A stretch of 24,042 bases of DNA from Tieghemiomyces parasiticus (lineage: Eukaryota > Kickxellomycota > Dimargaritomycetes > Dimargaritales > Dimargaritaceae). Of this stretch, positions 9,897-20,085 are shown piece after piece; positions within the stretch are counted from its first letter, which is position 1; every line of letters starts with the position of its first letter. The notes below the pieces were generated by a model, which searched no databases, was not told the DNA's origin, and saw only the letters and a program-made list of their open reading frames with translations. Both the position numbers and the translations under genes were made by a program. Location: the NCBI GenBank assembly GCA_027575765.1, contig JANBPT010000755.1, forward strand, positions 1-24,042, written 5' to 3'.

Positions 9897-10440
9897 AGCG
9901 GTTGCCGTGGTTGGCAGGGATGTCTGTACGGGAGCGTGTGCTAGCCAAAATTCTACTCCTAGGGACTGTATCGCCCAACACTTTGGTTCGGTCCTGCTGA
10001 AAGCCGCGTTCCACCACCCCACCGTACCCGTATTGTCATTTCCTCTTCCTAACTTGGTCTACTAAATATTCTCCCAACGCTCAAGCTTCAGCCGTTGTCT
10101 AACACACCTACCCTGGGTTTTGCAATGTGTGAGGTTGGATAGTTGGCTACATTATGCCGGCCTTGCTGATGGTGGTGTAGGTTCATCTGAGCCCATACGT
10201 GCGCTTGTCGGTCCATTGGGAAGCTAAAAGTGGGCCTACACTACCCATCAGTATATCGATTTACAAAACAATCGGGCTGATTTATTTACGGACGTCTGCA
10301 GGTCGAGCTAGGCTAGTATGATAAACCGTCGACTGCGAAAAGGGTGTAAGCAGTTGACGCCAGCACAAAATACTCGGCAACATCAGAGGCTGCGGAGCCT
10401 ACTTGACGACCTGAATCAGCCTTTGCTGCCACTGGGTTCG
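9897..10440. other. Convergent intergenic region, RPS3 and SPC3 3' ends
   Basis: The stop codons of RPS3 (+) and SPC3 (-) face each other across about 540 bp. AT-rich stretches near 10060 and 10255-10290 could serve for 3'-end formation. No gene was recognised. Confidence 0.5.
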
Positions 10441-11148
10441 TTACTTGTAGGACACCTTGGGAAGGTCAAAGGTCTGCATGGTCAGGACATGACGGTGGGG
10501 TTGCAAGAAGCCGATGTAGGGGGTGACGTCCCAGTACACGGTCAGATTGGCCTGTTGGGAGCTATGGGAGGAGGGAAGGTGAGGGTAAAAGAGCCGAGTG
10601 GGCAAGGAACGGCAGGAGAGCAGTTAGTTAAGCGCGTCAAGAATGCAATCGAAGTCCTAAGGGTGGCCACGCCATAGTCAAGCCCCTCCCCTCTCCACCC
10701 CGACCAGCCTATCCTGTCAAACTTACCCAAATGCCTCGGTGAAGTCACGGAACCGGTACTTATTACGGTACTTCTTAAGGTGGAACTCGGCGTCCTGAGG
10801 GGTTTGGATGATACTATCCCACAAAACGACCTTATTGACGGAGTTCTCGGGGGTCTCGTACTCGGCGACTAGCATCATAAACACTTGCTTGGTGTTCCAG
10901 TTGAACAGGCTGGCGGCATGAGACTCAATATCGAAGGCCAGGCGGGCGTGATGGGCCCGGCGTGTGGAGGGGTCAAACTGGTCTGGGTACGAGGCGCCCT
11001 TCTGAACCTTGACGGCGCGGAGGGTCACGTCTACACGCGCATCGTTCGGGATGTAGAGCGAGGTGTACGCTACTATCGTCATGAGGACGAAGGCCACCGT
11101 CAGGGTGAAGGTCGCCACGGCGTTGAGCCGTTGCAGGAGGTTGTACAT
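10441..11148 (-). CDS. SPC3: Signal peptidase complex subunit 3 (SPC22/23 family)
   Basis: Two exons (11148-10727 and 10561-10441) encode 180 residues, the same length as human SPCS3. The intron is 165 nt (TGG|GTAAGT to CATAG), and the Gly codon it splits is restored. A single membrane anchor at about 9-32 (NAVATFTLTVAFVLMTIVAY) follows a short cytosolic tail. The lumenal part has YIPNDARVDVTL, a DIESHAASLFNWNTKQVF block characteristic of the family, and LWDSII. Exon 2 contributes ANLTVYWDVTPYIGFL with the conserved N-glycosylation sequon at about Asn146, and ends KVSYK. The protein is an essential non-catalytic subunit of ER signal peptidase. An in-frame upstream ATG-like extension to 11229 is possible, but the Met at 11148 matches the family start and places the anchor normally. 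Confidence 0.95.
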
Positions 11149-11809
11149 GGCGAGATGAGGCGAGTGGGATGATGACCAGGGGAGGATGGAGAAGAAAAGC
11201 GATGAGGGAGCCGAGGCAGTGGAAAACACGGTGTTGGTCTAGGTGATGAGCAGGATATTGAGGTTGAGCTGGGGGAGTAACGGTGGGGCTAACCACAGGC
11301 ACAAAAGGTCTGCGCGGTAAAGAATGGCGAGGAGGGGGCCACGATGGAGCCCGTTGACCGGAAGTCGGTTGGCCCCGAGGAATGGATTATCCCAGAACGG
11401 CGGAGCGCGGTCACAGAAGGGAGCCAACCAAGGCCTGACAGCACAGATGTTTGGCGGGGGGAGGACGGGCGAGAGATAGAATTAACATATCCTCAGCCCA
11501 CCGACTGGGCCCTTGAATGTGTATAAGCGCGTATTGATGGCTCCACTCCGGCTGTCAAGCCTAAAAAGTAGCCCATTGGATTGGCCGGTTCCAGGCCGTG
11601 AAGTAAAAAATTAGGACCTAACCACCTCTGGGAGACGTACGCCAAGTCGTTGCAAAGAGCCCAGCTTCATTATGGAGCTTTACCTCTCCTTTTTCTTCGC
11701 ACGTTTTCTTCCCGCGCTGCTTTGAATGCCGTCGCCGTCTTGCGTTTGACTCCTTCCAGCTCGCCTGATCGCATTCACTCCGCTCTGGCATCCCCCTCTC
11801 CCTGGGACC
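11149..11809. promoter_or_regulatory. Divergent upstream region of SPC3 and TCAIM-like genes
   Basis: A shared 660-bp region between divergent genes, carrying both promoters by position. A pyrimidine-rich stretch from about 11680 to 11805 precedes the + strand start codon. No other gene or structured element was recognised. Confidence 0.4.
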
Positions 11810-13090
11810 ATGGCCACCGTCAACGCTCGCGTCCTTAGAACCCAACTCCACCGGCTTCTACTGCGCTGCCACCCAGATTTCTTCCAGGCCGACCCAGCGA
11901 TCAAGCAGACGAACCAGCAGTCCCTACAACTTCTCAATTCCCTCCTCGAGCCCATTCTGACCCATGACCCACCACCGCTAGGCAAACCACAGGCACCTAA
12001 GACGTCGTTGACCGAGTCGACCGCAACCAATACTGCACCGGTGATCAATACCGCCGTACTAGCCCAACACTACGGGGCCTGGGCTGCCAAACCGTCCGTG
12101 GCCGTGGCCTTTTACCCAAGTACTGCGACGAAGGCTGCTACGCGGATCGAGCACTGTTTTCAACTGGACCGACCAGACGAGATGATCGGCCTGGATCGGG
12201 CCGGCAGCGGTGGTGCAGTCGATAGTCACCTCGGTGGATATCGGCAGCCTGCGTTGGCTGGTTACGCGTGGTGGACGTTGGCTGATAATTTGGTTCAACT
12301 GTGCGAGAAGGCCGGTATCGATCAGGCCGGTGAACTCCGAAGCGCGGCCGCCGAAACGCGTCAAAGGTGGCTGGATCGGCTCTGCCCGGCTAACACACCC
12401 AAGGTACCAGGTCGCCGCGGAGCCACGGAACCCCGTCGGGGTACCGTCTCTCAATTGCATACCGAGCGGACTTCCATGCGGGAACAATTCCAGCGTAACT
12501 TGGGCAGTTCTGGGTTGGCCCGCGAACCACCCAGCTCGGTCCCCCGGTGGGCCCAGATGGCCAAGTACGGTAGAGGCCATGGCGGCGGGGCTCCCAATCC
12601 TCCCGTTCCGACCGTGGCACTGGAGCCTGCTAAGGTATTCGCTCATCCTACTTTGCGAGGCTATCAAGGAGCTCGGGCATTGGCAAACTTCAACCAGCTG
12701 CTCAGTCGCCACTCGTCCGACCTGAATTTCGCCCGCTGGCATCACGTGCCCGTCATGTTCGGCCTGTCATTTACTCGCTCGCCCCCAGGCTTCATCTGCG
12801 TCCCTATATCGTTCTCCAAGAAAGGTAAGCTCGATGACTATCGGGGTTTCAGTACAGCGAGGTGGAGACGGGTGTGCATCGTTGTTCATTATTTGATCAT
12901 ACCATACTCCTCTGTGCGAGATATTCGCTTGCTCTCCAGCCCAATATCTGATTTATGATCTCCCTCTCTACCTCTCCCCTTCATCTTCCTTACAGAGTTA
13001 CTTGCCTATCTCGCCCAACACCTAGACAACATCTTGCATGAGCGACAGCGGTTAAACAACCAGGCTACCGATGGGGGGACCCGGCCGTGA
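11810..13090 (+). CDS. TCAIM-like protein with DUF4460 J-like domain
   Basis: Exon 1 (11810-12824) and exon 2 (12996-13090) give 369 residues. The intron (AAAG|GTAAGC to TTACAG, 171 nt) is phase 1, and the join reads SKKELLAYLAQHLD. Residues about 8-48 (LRTQLHRLLLRCHPDFFQAD, then NQQSLQLLNSLL) match the DUF4460 region of the T-cell activation inhibitor, mitochondrial (TCAIM) family, with an HPD at 21-23 as in J-domains. The last part (about 315-350, FGLSFTRSPPGFICVPISF then ELLAYL) resembles the end of DUF4461. The middle is variable and Gly/Pro-rich. The family is mitochondrial in animals and its molecular role is poorly defined; fungal members are uncharacterised. There is no obvious cleavable presequence beyond the Arg-containing N-terminus. 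The stop lies 217 bp from the convergent MAM33 stop. Confidence 0.72.
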
Positions 13091-13307
13091 GTCTGCAAGA
13101 AGCCCCGCTTAACTGGGTTCCCACCACCATTGGGTCCATTGTACACTAAATCAACACCTAACCAAAATCATAAACCTGATGTGTCGAAACCTGGGACACC
13201 CCTATTAAATATTCCCTTACTTATTTTTATTTAACGGGGGGCCTTAAAAACTCGTGACCCACTCCTCCACTGGCGAATTTCAAGGAATCGGAGCCCATCG
13301 AGAGCCA

Positions 13308-14343
13308 TTAGGCCTCGATAACCTTCTTAATGTCCTTGAGCCAGCGCACGTACTCGCCCTGCTCCTTGTACTCAATGTAGTCGGGGATGAAGATGGCCAG
13401 GCTGCTATCAATACCGCGCTCCTCGAGATAGGTCTCGAAGGCGGACTTGAGGTCATCATCCAGGAAGCCAAAGTTGGGGCCCAGGTAGTGGCCACGGCGG
13501 GCGTAATCAGCCTCGGCGGTCTGGGTGCGGGCAGTCTTGGCGTCGCGGTAGACACAGATGTGGTCGACGCCGTAGTCACCGTCCTCGGCGGTGAGGTCAA
13601 AGGAGAGAACGGGGGTACCGGGCTTCTCGACGGTCACGTTAAACCGCACAGGGTAGTTGTTCTCCGGCAGCGGCATATCCTCGTCGTCCTCCTCATTAGC
13701 CTCGTCCGCAGCCTCAGGAACGCTAGACGACTGCCGGGCGCTGCCGCTGGTCTCGGCGGCCTCGGTGGTTTCAGCGTCAAGATTGTCGAGCTCGTTGTCC
13801 ATCATGTCCTCGGCGTTGTGGATTTCTGCGATGGAAAAGGTCACCGTGATGGTCTCGGTACCAAAAGTACGAATCAGGGCCACCTCGTTCTGGCCTGGGA
13901 CATCCTTGACCTTGAACAGGTCCTTCTCAAGAAAACTCTCAAGAAAATCGGGCACCTTCTCACCCTGGTTCTCCAACTCGTAAGAGAGCTCAGAGTCCAG
14001 GCAGTGGGCCAGGTCCTTATCGGCTGGATCGACGAGAGTGGGGTTTGACAGGGTAGGGGTGAGAAGCCATATAATTTGGCAGTTAGGCTGCTGCAACGGC
14101 CTTGGCGTCGGACGGCCCTCTTCCAAAACACAGCATCGCAGGTGTAGCTCGCATCCATTTTCGTAACTTTTACTTACCCAGTCCCTGGCTGGCGCGGAAT
14201 CCGGAGACGGACAAGGCCCGCGTCTGCTTCAAGAGGCTCGTGGCGGGGCTGACAGCCAGCCGGGAGGCCTGGCGGAGGGTGGTGGGCTTCCAGGCGGCGG
14301 CGGTAGCGCTGCGGAAGGCGGGCAGACGGAGGTTACGAAGCAT
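13308..14343 (-). CDS. MAM33: Mitochondrial matrix acidic protein, Mam33/p32 (C1QBP) family
   Basis: Exon 1 (14343-14178) and exon 2 (14023-13308) make 293 residues. The intron is 154 nt (CTGG|GTAAGT to GATCCAG). Residues 1 to about 50 (MLRNLRLPAFRSATAAAWKP onward) form an Arg/Ser/Ala presequence for the matrix. The join reads SQGLADKDLAHCLDSELSYE, matching the start of the mature domain. The core has VTFSIAEIHNAED, an acidic Glu/Asp loop, YPVRFNVTVEKP, and the conserved C-terminus from about Arg235 (YLGPNFGFLDDDL, FETYLEERGI, YIEYKEQGEYVRWL). The family forms doughnut-shaped acidic trimers that bind matrix proteins and mitoribosomal RNA or mRNA and support respiratory growth. An in-frame Met seven codons upstream (14364) is possible, but the chosen Met gives the cleaner presequence. 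Confidence 0.93.
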
Positions 14344-15192
14344 AGTGGTGATCTGGGGGGACAAATGTAAGGGCGAGCTTTTAGGGTACGGATCGATGGC
14401 AAACTATGGCTTTGTACAGTAAGTATTGCTAAGTAGTGTAGACGTAGGATACCCAAGCCGGCCTCTCTGAGCTGCAGGTAAGAGAAGCAGGAAAAAAAAC
14501 CGTTGGCGGGCGTGCTAGGTGGCGGACGGCTGCGGAGCTGATTGAATATAATGGCAAATGGGGGTGGTGGGCGGGTTTAATTCTCTCAAATGGCCAACGA
14601 GGCAGGGCGCGGGCTGGGTGGGACGAAGAGTTGTCCCCACGAGTGACGTGGCCCACCCGTCATTAGGGAATCACCCAAAGCTCGACGCAAAGTTGGTGCC
14701 CCTGGCGGACTCTCTAGGCCTGGCTATGCCCATATCTACGCAAGGTCCCTGACTTCACGATATGCTTTCGACCGCTGGCATCTAACGTGCTAATACATGC
14801 CCACAGCTGGAAGAACGATCGACGTAATTTACCATCACGTGATTTATTCGGCCCTCAATGCGAAATCCTAGGACCTGTGATGGCTATTATTCTAGGGCTC
14901 CGATGGCGGTGGCTGTCGTTATACCATCATTAGCGAGTGTAGTGTTCACGGTATGTGGCCATTGCACCGGGGGTGCGCAGGCTTAACACCTGTAGCTACC
15001 GAAGGCCTCACGACATGGGGGACCTCGGAGTAGGGGGGGGGGAGGAGGGTTTCAGACTTCAGGGCCCCAACGTGCCGCCGGCTTGCTGTACCTCACCTCC
15101 CCATTCTACTAACCCACAGAATTCCGCGTATCCCGACCCCATCCCGTTAGCGAGCTCATTATTCCGAACTCAACATTGAACTACTCGCAGTC
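14344..15192. promoter_or_regulatory. Divergent upstream region of MAM33 and UBP14
   Basis: About 850 bp lie between the two divergent start codons and hold both promoters by position. A G-run occurs near 15031-15043. No gene or RNA was recognised. Confidence 0.4.
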
Positions 15193-18100
15193 ATGGCCAC
15201 CCCCACCATCCTTGACCAGGACCTGTGTGAGCACGTCCTGCTGGCCCCCATGCGCCAGGGTAGCGGCAGCAACCCCCAGGTTTTCAAGGACGAATGCACT
15301 CTGTGCTTTGACGACCAGGTGGGTGACCATTTCTCCGCAGCTGCCCTCCATGACTGTTTTGACCATGGGCGCATTCCACATCTGCCAGTTAGTCTCTGGC
15401 CCTGTAGATGGTCGTCGCTGACCTGCATACGTTGTCACTTTCTGTTTCTTCTTTCGGCACCTACTGTTCACCTTTCCAGGACGCCTCCGGTGGCCTTGAC
15501 GTGTGCCTGGACTGCTTTAATGGCGGCTGCACCGACGAGGACCGTCACCATGGTCTAGTCCACCACCGTAAAACTGACCACCCGTTAGCGTTGAACATCC
15601 GACGCACCCTGAAATCTTCAGTAAGTTGCAGCGTCCCATTCCGTGCCTAGACCGGTTGAGGAGGGGGTCGATGTCTTGCACCATTAGAAGCCTGGGTCTG
15701 TTATGATGCCCAGAAAAGCTCGACCGCCGACTAATACCCCTCGGATCGGGTCTATGTTGTAATATTACCTCTACACCTCTAGTTCCGGAGTGACAACCCC
15801 AAGCCGCCCAAAATAACTAAGCTGGCCATCGTAGAGTCCCAGGACGATGAGACCAAGTATGACCATAGCATGTTCGTCAAGTGCTACAAGTGCGCCAAGA
15901 ACATGGCCTGCGCAATTATGCCTGAGGTAAGCCGTGGGTTCCCCACCGTCCACTTGTAGAAAGAAAAAAAGGCACTCGGGATGATAGCCTCCCTCCCAAG
16001 TTGTTCAGCTACACCCAGCCCTACCAGTACTCACCTGCCCGAGCTGCCGATAAATTCGAACCTCACACCCTCTCAACCTTCCCATTAGCCCGTCGCCCTT
16101 GCGGTGACTACCGTGGTTACCTCTCTGTCGGCGACCAAGAAATCGGAGATTGCTAGCTGGGAGGAGGAGAGCGCCAAACCCTGCCCGCACACCCTCCACC
16201 TGACACAAAATACGCCTCCAGGCCCGGTCGATCTGACTCACTGCCGGGACTGTGACCTGCGGGCGAACCTCTGGCTCTGTATGACCTGTGGTAGCGTTGG
16301 CTGCGGCCGCCGCCAGTACGACGGATCGGGCGGCAACAATCACGGCGTGCAGCACTACGAGCAGACTGGCCATGCTGTGTCGTGCAAGCTGGGAACGCTT
16401 TCACCCGAGGGCACAGCCGGTAAGTGCCACCATTCAAACGTTGTCGACTGACCTGTATTGCCGTTCGAAACTGCACCCGACGGGCAGCACTAAACAGCTT
16501 ATCCCCTTCGCTTTCTCTCCCATCTTCTACCCGCCAGACCTGTACTGCTACCTTTGTGACGACGCCGTCCTCGACTGTAGGCTGGCCGACCACCTTCTCA
16601 CGTTTGGTATCAACGTAGCCCACACACACAAGACGGACAAAACCATGGCCGAGCTGCAGCTGGAAAAGAACATTGAGTTTGATTTTAGCATGACCACTGA
16701 GGACGGCCAGTTGCTGACCCCGGTGTTCGGCCCAGGACTCACCGGACTGGCAAATTTGGGCAACAGTTGCTACATGGCCTCGGTGCTACAGTGCGTCATG
16801 GCCCAACCAACCTTCCGTGACCGCTACTTTGCACTGTTTGCCGATCACTCTGCCACCTGCCCACACCCGCCGGCGAGCTGCTTCTTTTGCCAGACCGCCA
16901 AATTAGCCGAGGGGATGGCCAGTGGTCGCTATTCGCAGCCGATACAAGCCTCCGCCGCTTCCGAAGCCATGTCGGAGGAAGAAGAACTTCGTGGCCAGGC
17001 TGGCCTCACCCCGCGCATGTACAAGATGCTAATCGGCGCCGACCACGCCGAATTCGCCACTATGCGCCAGCAGGATGCCTTTGAGTTTTGGCAGCACCTG
17101 GTCAAGGTGACCGAGCAGAAGGAACGGGCCGTCGATGGTGGCCGTTACGACCCCACTCGCATGTATCGATTCACCCTGGAGGAGCGGTTGCAGTGCCTGA
17201 CCTGCCACCGCATCCGCTACACCCGCCAGCCGGCCCAGTCCCTTACCGTCCCGATCCCAGCCACTGCCCCGGCCGAAGGTGAACCACCGGTGACGCTAGC
17301 CGCCTGCCTCGACCGCGTGGCAGCCCCCGAGACGATCGAACAGTACCACTGCCCGCAGTGCGAAGTTCCAACGACGGTGGAAAAAACTGTCCGGTTCCAC
17401 CGGTTCCCGGAGGTCCTGGTGCTCCACATGCAGCGGTTCCAGCTCGTCGATTGGGTACCCCGCAAGGTCGAAACCCCCGTTGAGGTAGCCCTCGCCCCTG
17501 AGGCCTCGCCTCTCAACCTGGATCGGTACCGCAGCCTGGGTCAGCAACCCGGCGAGGAGCTACTCCCAGATCCCCAGCCGGGCCGGACGAGCACGGCGAC
17601 AACGGCTGTGGAGGACGCGGTGGACGAGGCAGCACTCATCCAACTTACGGCCATGGGGTTTCCCGAGGTCCGGTGCCGCAAGGCTCTCCGGCGCACGGGT
17701 AACGCCGGCGCCGAGGTGGCCATGAACTGGTTGTTTGAGCACATGGACGATCCTGACATTGACGACCCGGAGCCGAACGTAGCGACCGATGGTGGTAATG
17801 GAGGAACCGCGGCGGTGGCAACAGCAGTGTCAGAAGGGGACCTAGACATGCTCATGGGTATGGGGTTCAACCGTTCTCACGCCACCCGCGCCCTCCAGGA
17901 AACCGGCGGTAGCATGGAGCGTGCCGTCGAGTGGATCTTTAGCCACCCAGAGGAGCAAGGGGTGACAGGAGAGGTGCCAGCCTCCACTGTGGATCAGTCC
18001 GCCCCGGAAGGGGCGGGGAGTGACGACGACGCGGAAGTGGAGGCAGCCCGATCCGCCAATTATACCACTGAGAGCTTTGTGTCCCACCGCGGTACCTCTG

Positions 18101-18240
18101 TACACTGCGGCCACTATGTCGCTCACGTCTGGCACCCGGAACGTCGTACATGGGTGCTGTTCAACGATAACAAGGCTGTCGCCGCGCCTAAACCGGCAGC
18201 CTCCCAGGCCTACGTGTATTTCCTGCGTCGGGGGGAGTGA
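15193..18240 (+). CDS. UBP14: Ubiquitin carboxyl-terminal hydrolase, Ubp14/USP5 (isopeptidase T)
   Basis: Five exons (15193-15318, 15480-15620, 15783-15926, 16089-16419, 16538-18240) give 814 residues; yeast Ubp14 is 781 and human USP5 858. All introns are GT-AG and phase-consistent. The variant N-terminal zinc finger occupies about 35-76 (CTLC, VCLDC, HHGLVHH). The ZnF-UBP lies at about 168-270 (CRDC, LWLCMTCGSVGCGR, GNNHGVQHY, YCYLC). The catalytic Cys box is GLANLGNSCYMASVLQC (Cys325), a zinc ribbon is CLTC with CPQC, and the His box is HCGHYVAHVWHPERRTWVLF (His773) followed by Asn790-Asp791. Two UBA domains lie inside the catalytic fold at about 611-652 and 682-722 (MGFPEVRCRKAL; MGFNRSHATRAL). 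The enzyme disassembles unanchored polyubiquitin from the free C-terminal end, recycling ubiquitin for the proteasome. All key residues are intact. Confidence 0.97.
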
Positions 18241-19356
18241 ACAGCGAAGTATGCATATTGTGATCGGGGCCCTTGCAGCTTACGCCAGGCCTGCCTCATT
18301 GTAATCCACATGACCTGTTTAATATACCTTCAGTGGTAATAGCTTCGTACAAAGGAGGCCCCAGCACAATCGCGACACATTGATCAAAGCTGAGGCTGAT
18401 TTCATCTGAGGTGGTTAATTTTATAGTTTGGTTCTAATGCCGAACACGTCAGCCTCTGGCGTGTGCAATTGAATGTCTTTATTACGTCCCATGGACCACC
18501 ACACGGACTCTCTGGGAGAGTGCCGTCACATTCATGCTCTATTGCGGGAGGCCGGGCTAGTCCGTTCCTCAAGCGATGTGGTGACTTATCGTCCTGTAGA
18601 ACCATGAACACCGCCCCTCCCTCTTCCCCACCATGGTAAGCTCTCACCTTTCCCCCACATTCCTCGCCCCTTTCTTGACTGCACGGCCTTAGTGGCCAGC
18701 GAGGGGCGGAAACGTGGGGATGAGGGGAAATACGCCACAGTACTATCGAGGGGTGGAGTGTCTCATAAGATACTAGTGCGAATTAGTTATGATGGTCAGT
18801 TCAAAGGCCCCACTGGGTAAAACAGCAGGGGTGAACATTCACATTCACGAACGGATGTATCATGAGGTTTTGTTTTGATATACTCTAACAAAACGCTACT
18901 TAGATGGGGGAGAGCAAGGGATATACCCCACTGGCATAATGGTTAGGAGGCGGGCCAGCGGGCGCCCCTTCTTCTGCAGGTATCGTCATCTCCTGAGGAT
19001 AAACTGATGAGCCTGTCTGCGTACCTTTTTCATTACTCCACATTCTCTCTTTAGCAATAACAAAGACGTACGATAGAATCCATAATTTTTTTGGCCACTA
19101 AGGGGTGGCCAGTTCACTCGTTTCTCTATTCAGCGCATCTTTCTTCGCTAAAACAGTGCGGGGTGAGAGATTGGAGGCGAAGAAGGGGGCTACATGACCT
19201 ATTTCTAGGTGTCCGTTGCGACGCAACGGTCTACGGTCTACAAATGAGTGTCGCGTCCACACCATGAGCTTGTGCGGGAATTTCGCGTTCTAACTTACTA
19301 GTAGTGGCCATACAGGCGAGCAAGTCAGATACCGAACTACGATACCGCCTTACCGG
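18241..19356. other. Long spacer before the secreted-protein region
   Basis: Roughly 1.1 kb with no convincing gene on either strand. Composition becomes more AT-rich from here to the window end. It includes UBP14 3' sequence on the left and the palindrome at 19213-19229 on the right. Short open frames (for example minus strand 18402-18647) show no domain. Confidence 0.45.
19213..19229. promoter_or_regulatory. Perfect 17-bp palindrome plus tandem heptamer
   Basis: CCGTTGCG-A-CGCAACGG is a perfect inverted repeat with an 8-bp arm and one central base. It overlaps a tandem duplication of GGTCTAC (19228-19241). It sits about 130 bp ahead of the TATA-like box of the secreted repeat-protein gene, so it could be a binding site for a dimeric transcription factor. 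Function is inferred from position and symmetry only. Confidence 0.35.
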
Positions 19357-19365
19357 TATAAATAA
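19357..19365 (+). promoter_or_regulatory. TATA box of the secreted repeat-protein gene
   Basis: TATAAATAA lies 187 bp ahead of the start codon at 19544. The intervening leader is rich in CACC, CATC and other A/C-rich sequence and lacks ATGs close to the start. This is consistent with a strong, regulated TATA promoter. Confidence 0.55.
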
Positions 19366-19543
19366 TCCTTCTGACAACCGTCCTGAGGGAGATCAGCACC
19401 ATCACCAATTCGTCACCTTCACCTCCTCGCATTTGCGACCACCATTATAGTATCAAACCCATCCAACGACATTACCCACTCGCACCATCTCGCATTCTGC
19501 TAAACCTCTCCCTCCCGCTACCCGTATTTCGCCCAATTCCATC

Positions 19544-19975
19544 ATGAAGGTCAGCACTAGTATCTTTGTCATCGCCGCCTGCCTGGTTGCCTCCACTATC
19601 GCCAGTCCCGTTCAGGAGGCCGAGGTCCATCCTCGTTTTAACAAACTGTTCAACAAAGTCGCCGACGTCAAGATCAATGCCCTTAACGACCACTCCAAGC
19701 GCTTTGATCAGCTGTTCGACAAGGTTGCCGAAGTAAAGATCAACGCTCTCAACGACGACGCCGACCTCCCGGACGGGGTGTTCATCAAGATCGCCGACAA
19801 TAAGACCAAAAACCGCCACGGAAAATCCGGGCGCCCCAACAGACTGTTCAATAAGGTCGCCGACGTCAAGATCAATGCCCTCAACGACCACTCCAAGCGC
19901 TTTGATCAGCTGTTCAACAAGGTCCTCGACGTCAAGGTCAATGCCGCCAACGATAACTCCAAGCGCCGTCATTAA
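19544..19975 (+). CDS. Secreted repeat protein with dibasic (kexin-type) sites
   Basis: A single exon encodes 143 residues. A clear signal peptide covers 1-20 (MKVSTSIFVIAACLVASTIA, cleavage before SPV). The mature part holds repeats of about 16 residues, consensus LFNKVADVKINALNDH, at 35-50, 57-72, 101-116 and 123-138, plus a degenerate copy near 79-90. Lys-Arg sites at 52-53, 118-119 and 140-141, each inside SKR, separate repeat blocks. This is the layout of fungal kexin-processed repeat precursors (pheromones, repellent-like and KEP proteins). No cysteine is present outside the signal peptide, so disulphide-rich effector folds are excluded. The DNA repeats are more than 90% identical at a 198-base offset, so duplication is recent. 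I recognise no named family. An amphipathic surface or structural peptide is an alternative to a processed signal. In-frame repeat sequence continues after the TAA. Confidence 0.75.
   Translation: MKVSTSIFVIAACLVASTIASPVQEAEVHPRFNKLFNKVADVKINALNDHSKRFDQLFDKVAEVKINALNDDADLPDGVFIKIADNKTKNRHGKSGRPNRLFNKVADVKINALNDHSKRFDQLFNKVLDVKVNAANDNSKRRH
19645..19958 (+). repeat. In-frame 198-bp duplication inside the secreted repeat gene
   Basis: About 116 bases from 19645 recur from 19843 at an offset of exactly 198 bases (66 codons). The central stretch is almost unchanged (19661-19720 against 19859-19918). Each copy carries two peptide repeats flanking one Lys-Arg site. The offset is a multiple of three, so reading frame is kept. 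Confidence 0.85.
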
Positions 19976-20050
19976 TTGTTCAACAAGGTAGCCGACACCA
20001 AGGCGGAGGTCTCTAACGACAGCAGCCCTACCCGCATTGCATATATCTGA
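19976..20050 (+). pseudogene. Decayed extra repeat downstream of the stop codon
   Basis: Directly after the TAA at 19973-19975 the same frame stays open for 24 codons to a TGA at 20048-20050. It begins LFNKVADTK and ends SNDSSPTRIAYI, clearly another, more diverged repeat. The repeat array therefore once extended further, or is read through at low frequency. An AATAAA at 20080-20085 places this in the 3' untranslated region of the current gene. Confidence 0.6.
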
Positions 20051-20079
20051 GGTGCTTTCAATATTATCATAACATGCTC

Positions 20080-20085
20080 AATAAA
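20080..20085 (+). terminator. Polyadenylation signal AATAAA
   Basis: A canonical AATAAA lies 105 bases after the stop codon of the secreted repeat gene, in an AT-rich stretch suitable for 3'-end formation. Confidence 0.55.

Noticed and set aside
9063..10022. 319-codon open frame antisense to RPS3
   Set aside because: It is a shadow of the strongly C/G-ending codons of RPS3: Leu/Gly/His/Asp-rich, no domain, and opposite a conserved gene.
11149..11229. N-terminal extension of SPC3 upstream of Met at 11148
   Set aside because: It would put a Ser/Pro-rich segment ahead of the family's conserved start and spoil the short cytosolic tail seen in other SPC3 proteins.
13254..14048. 264-codon open frame antisense to MAM33
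   Set aside because: Val/Leu/Gly-rich complement of the MAM33 exon; no independent signal.
19472..19972. 166-codon repeat-bearing frame antisense to the secreted repeat gene
   Set aside because: Its repeats merely mirror the + strand repeats; it has no signal peptide, and the + strand has a signal peptide, TATA box and polyadenylation signal.
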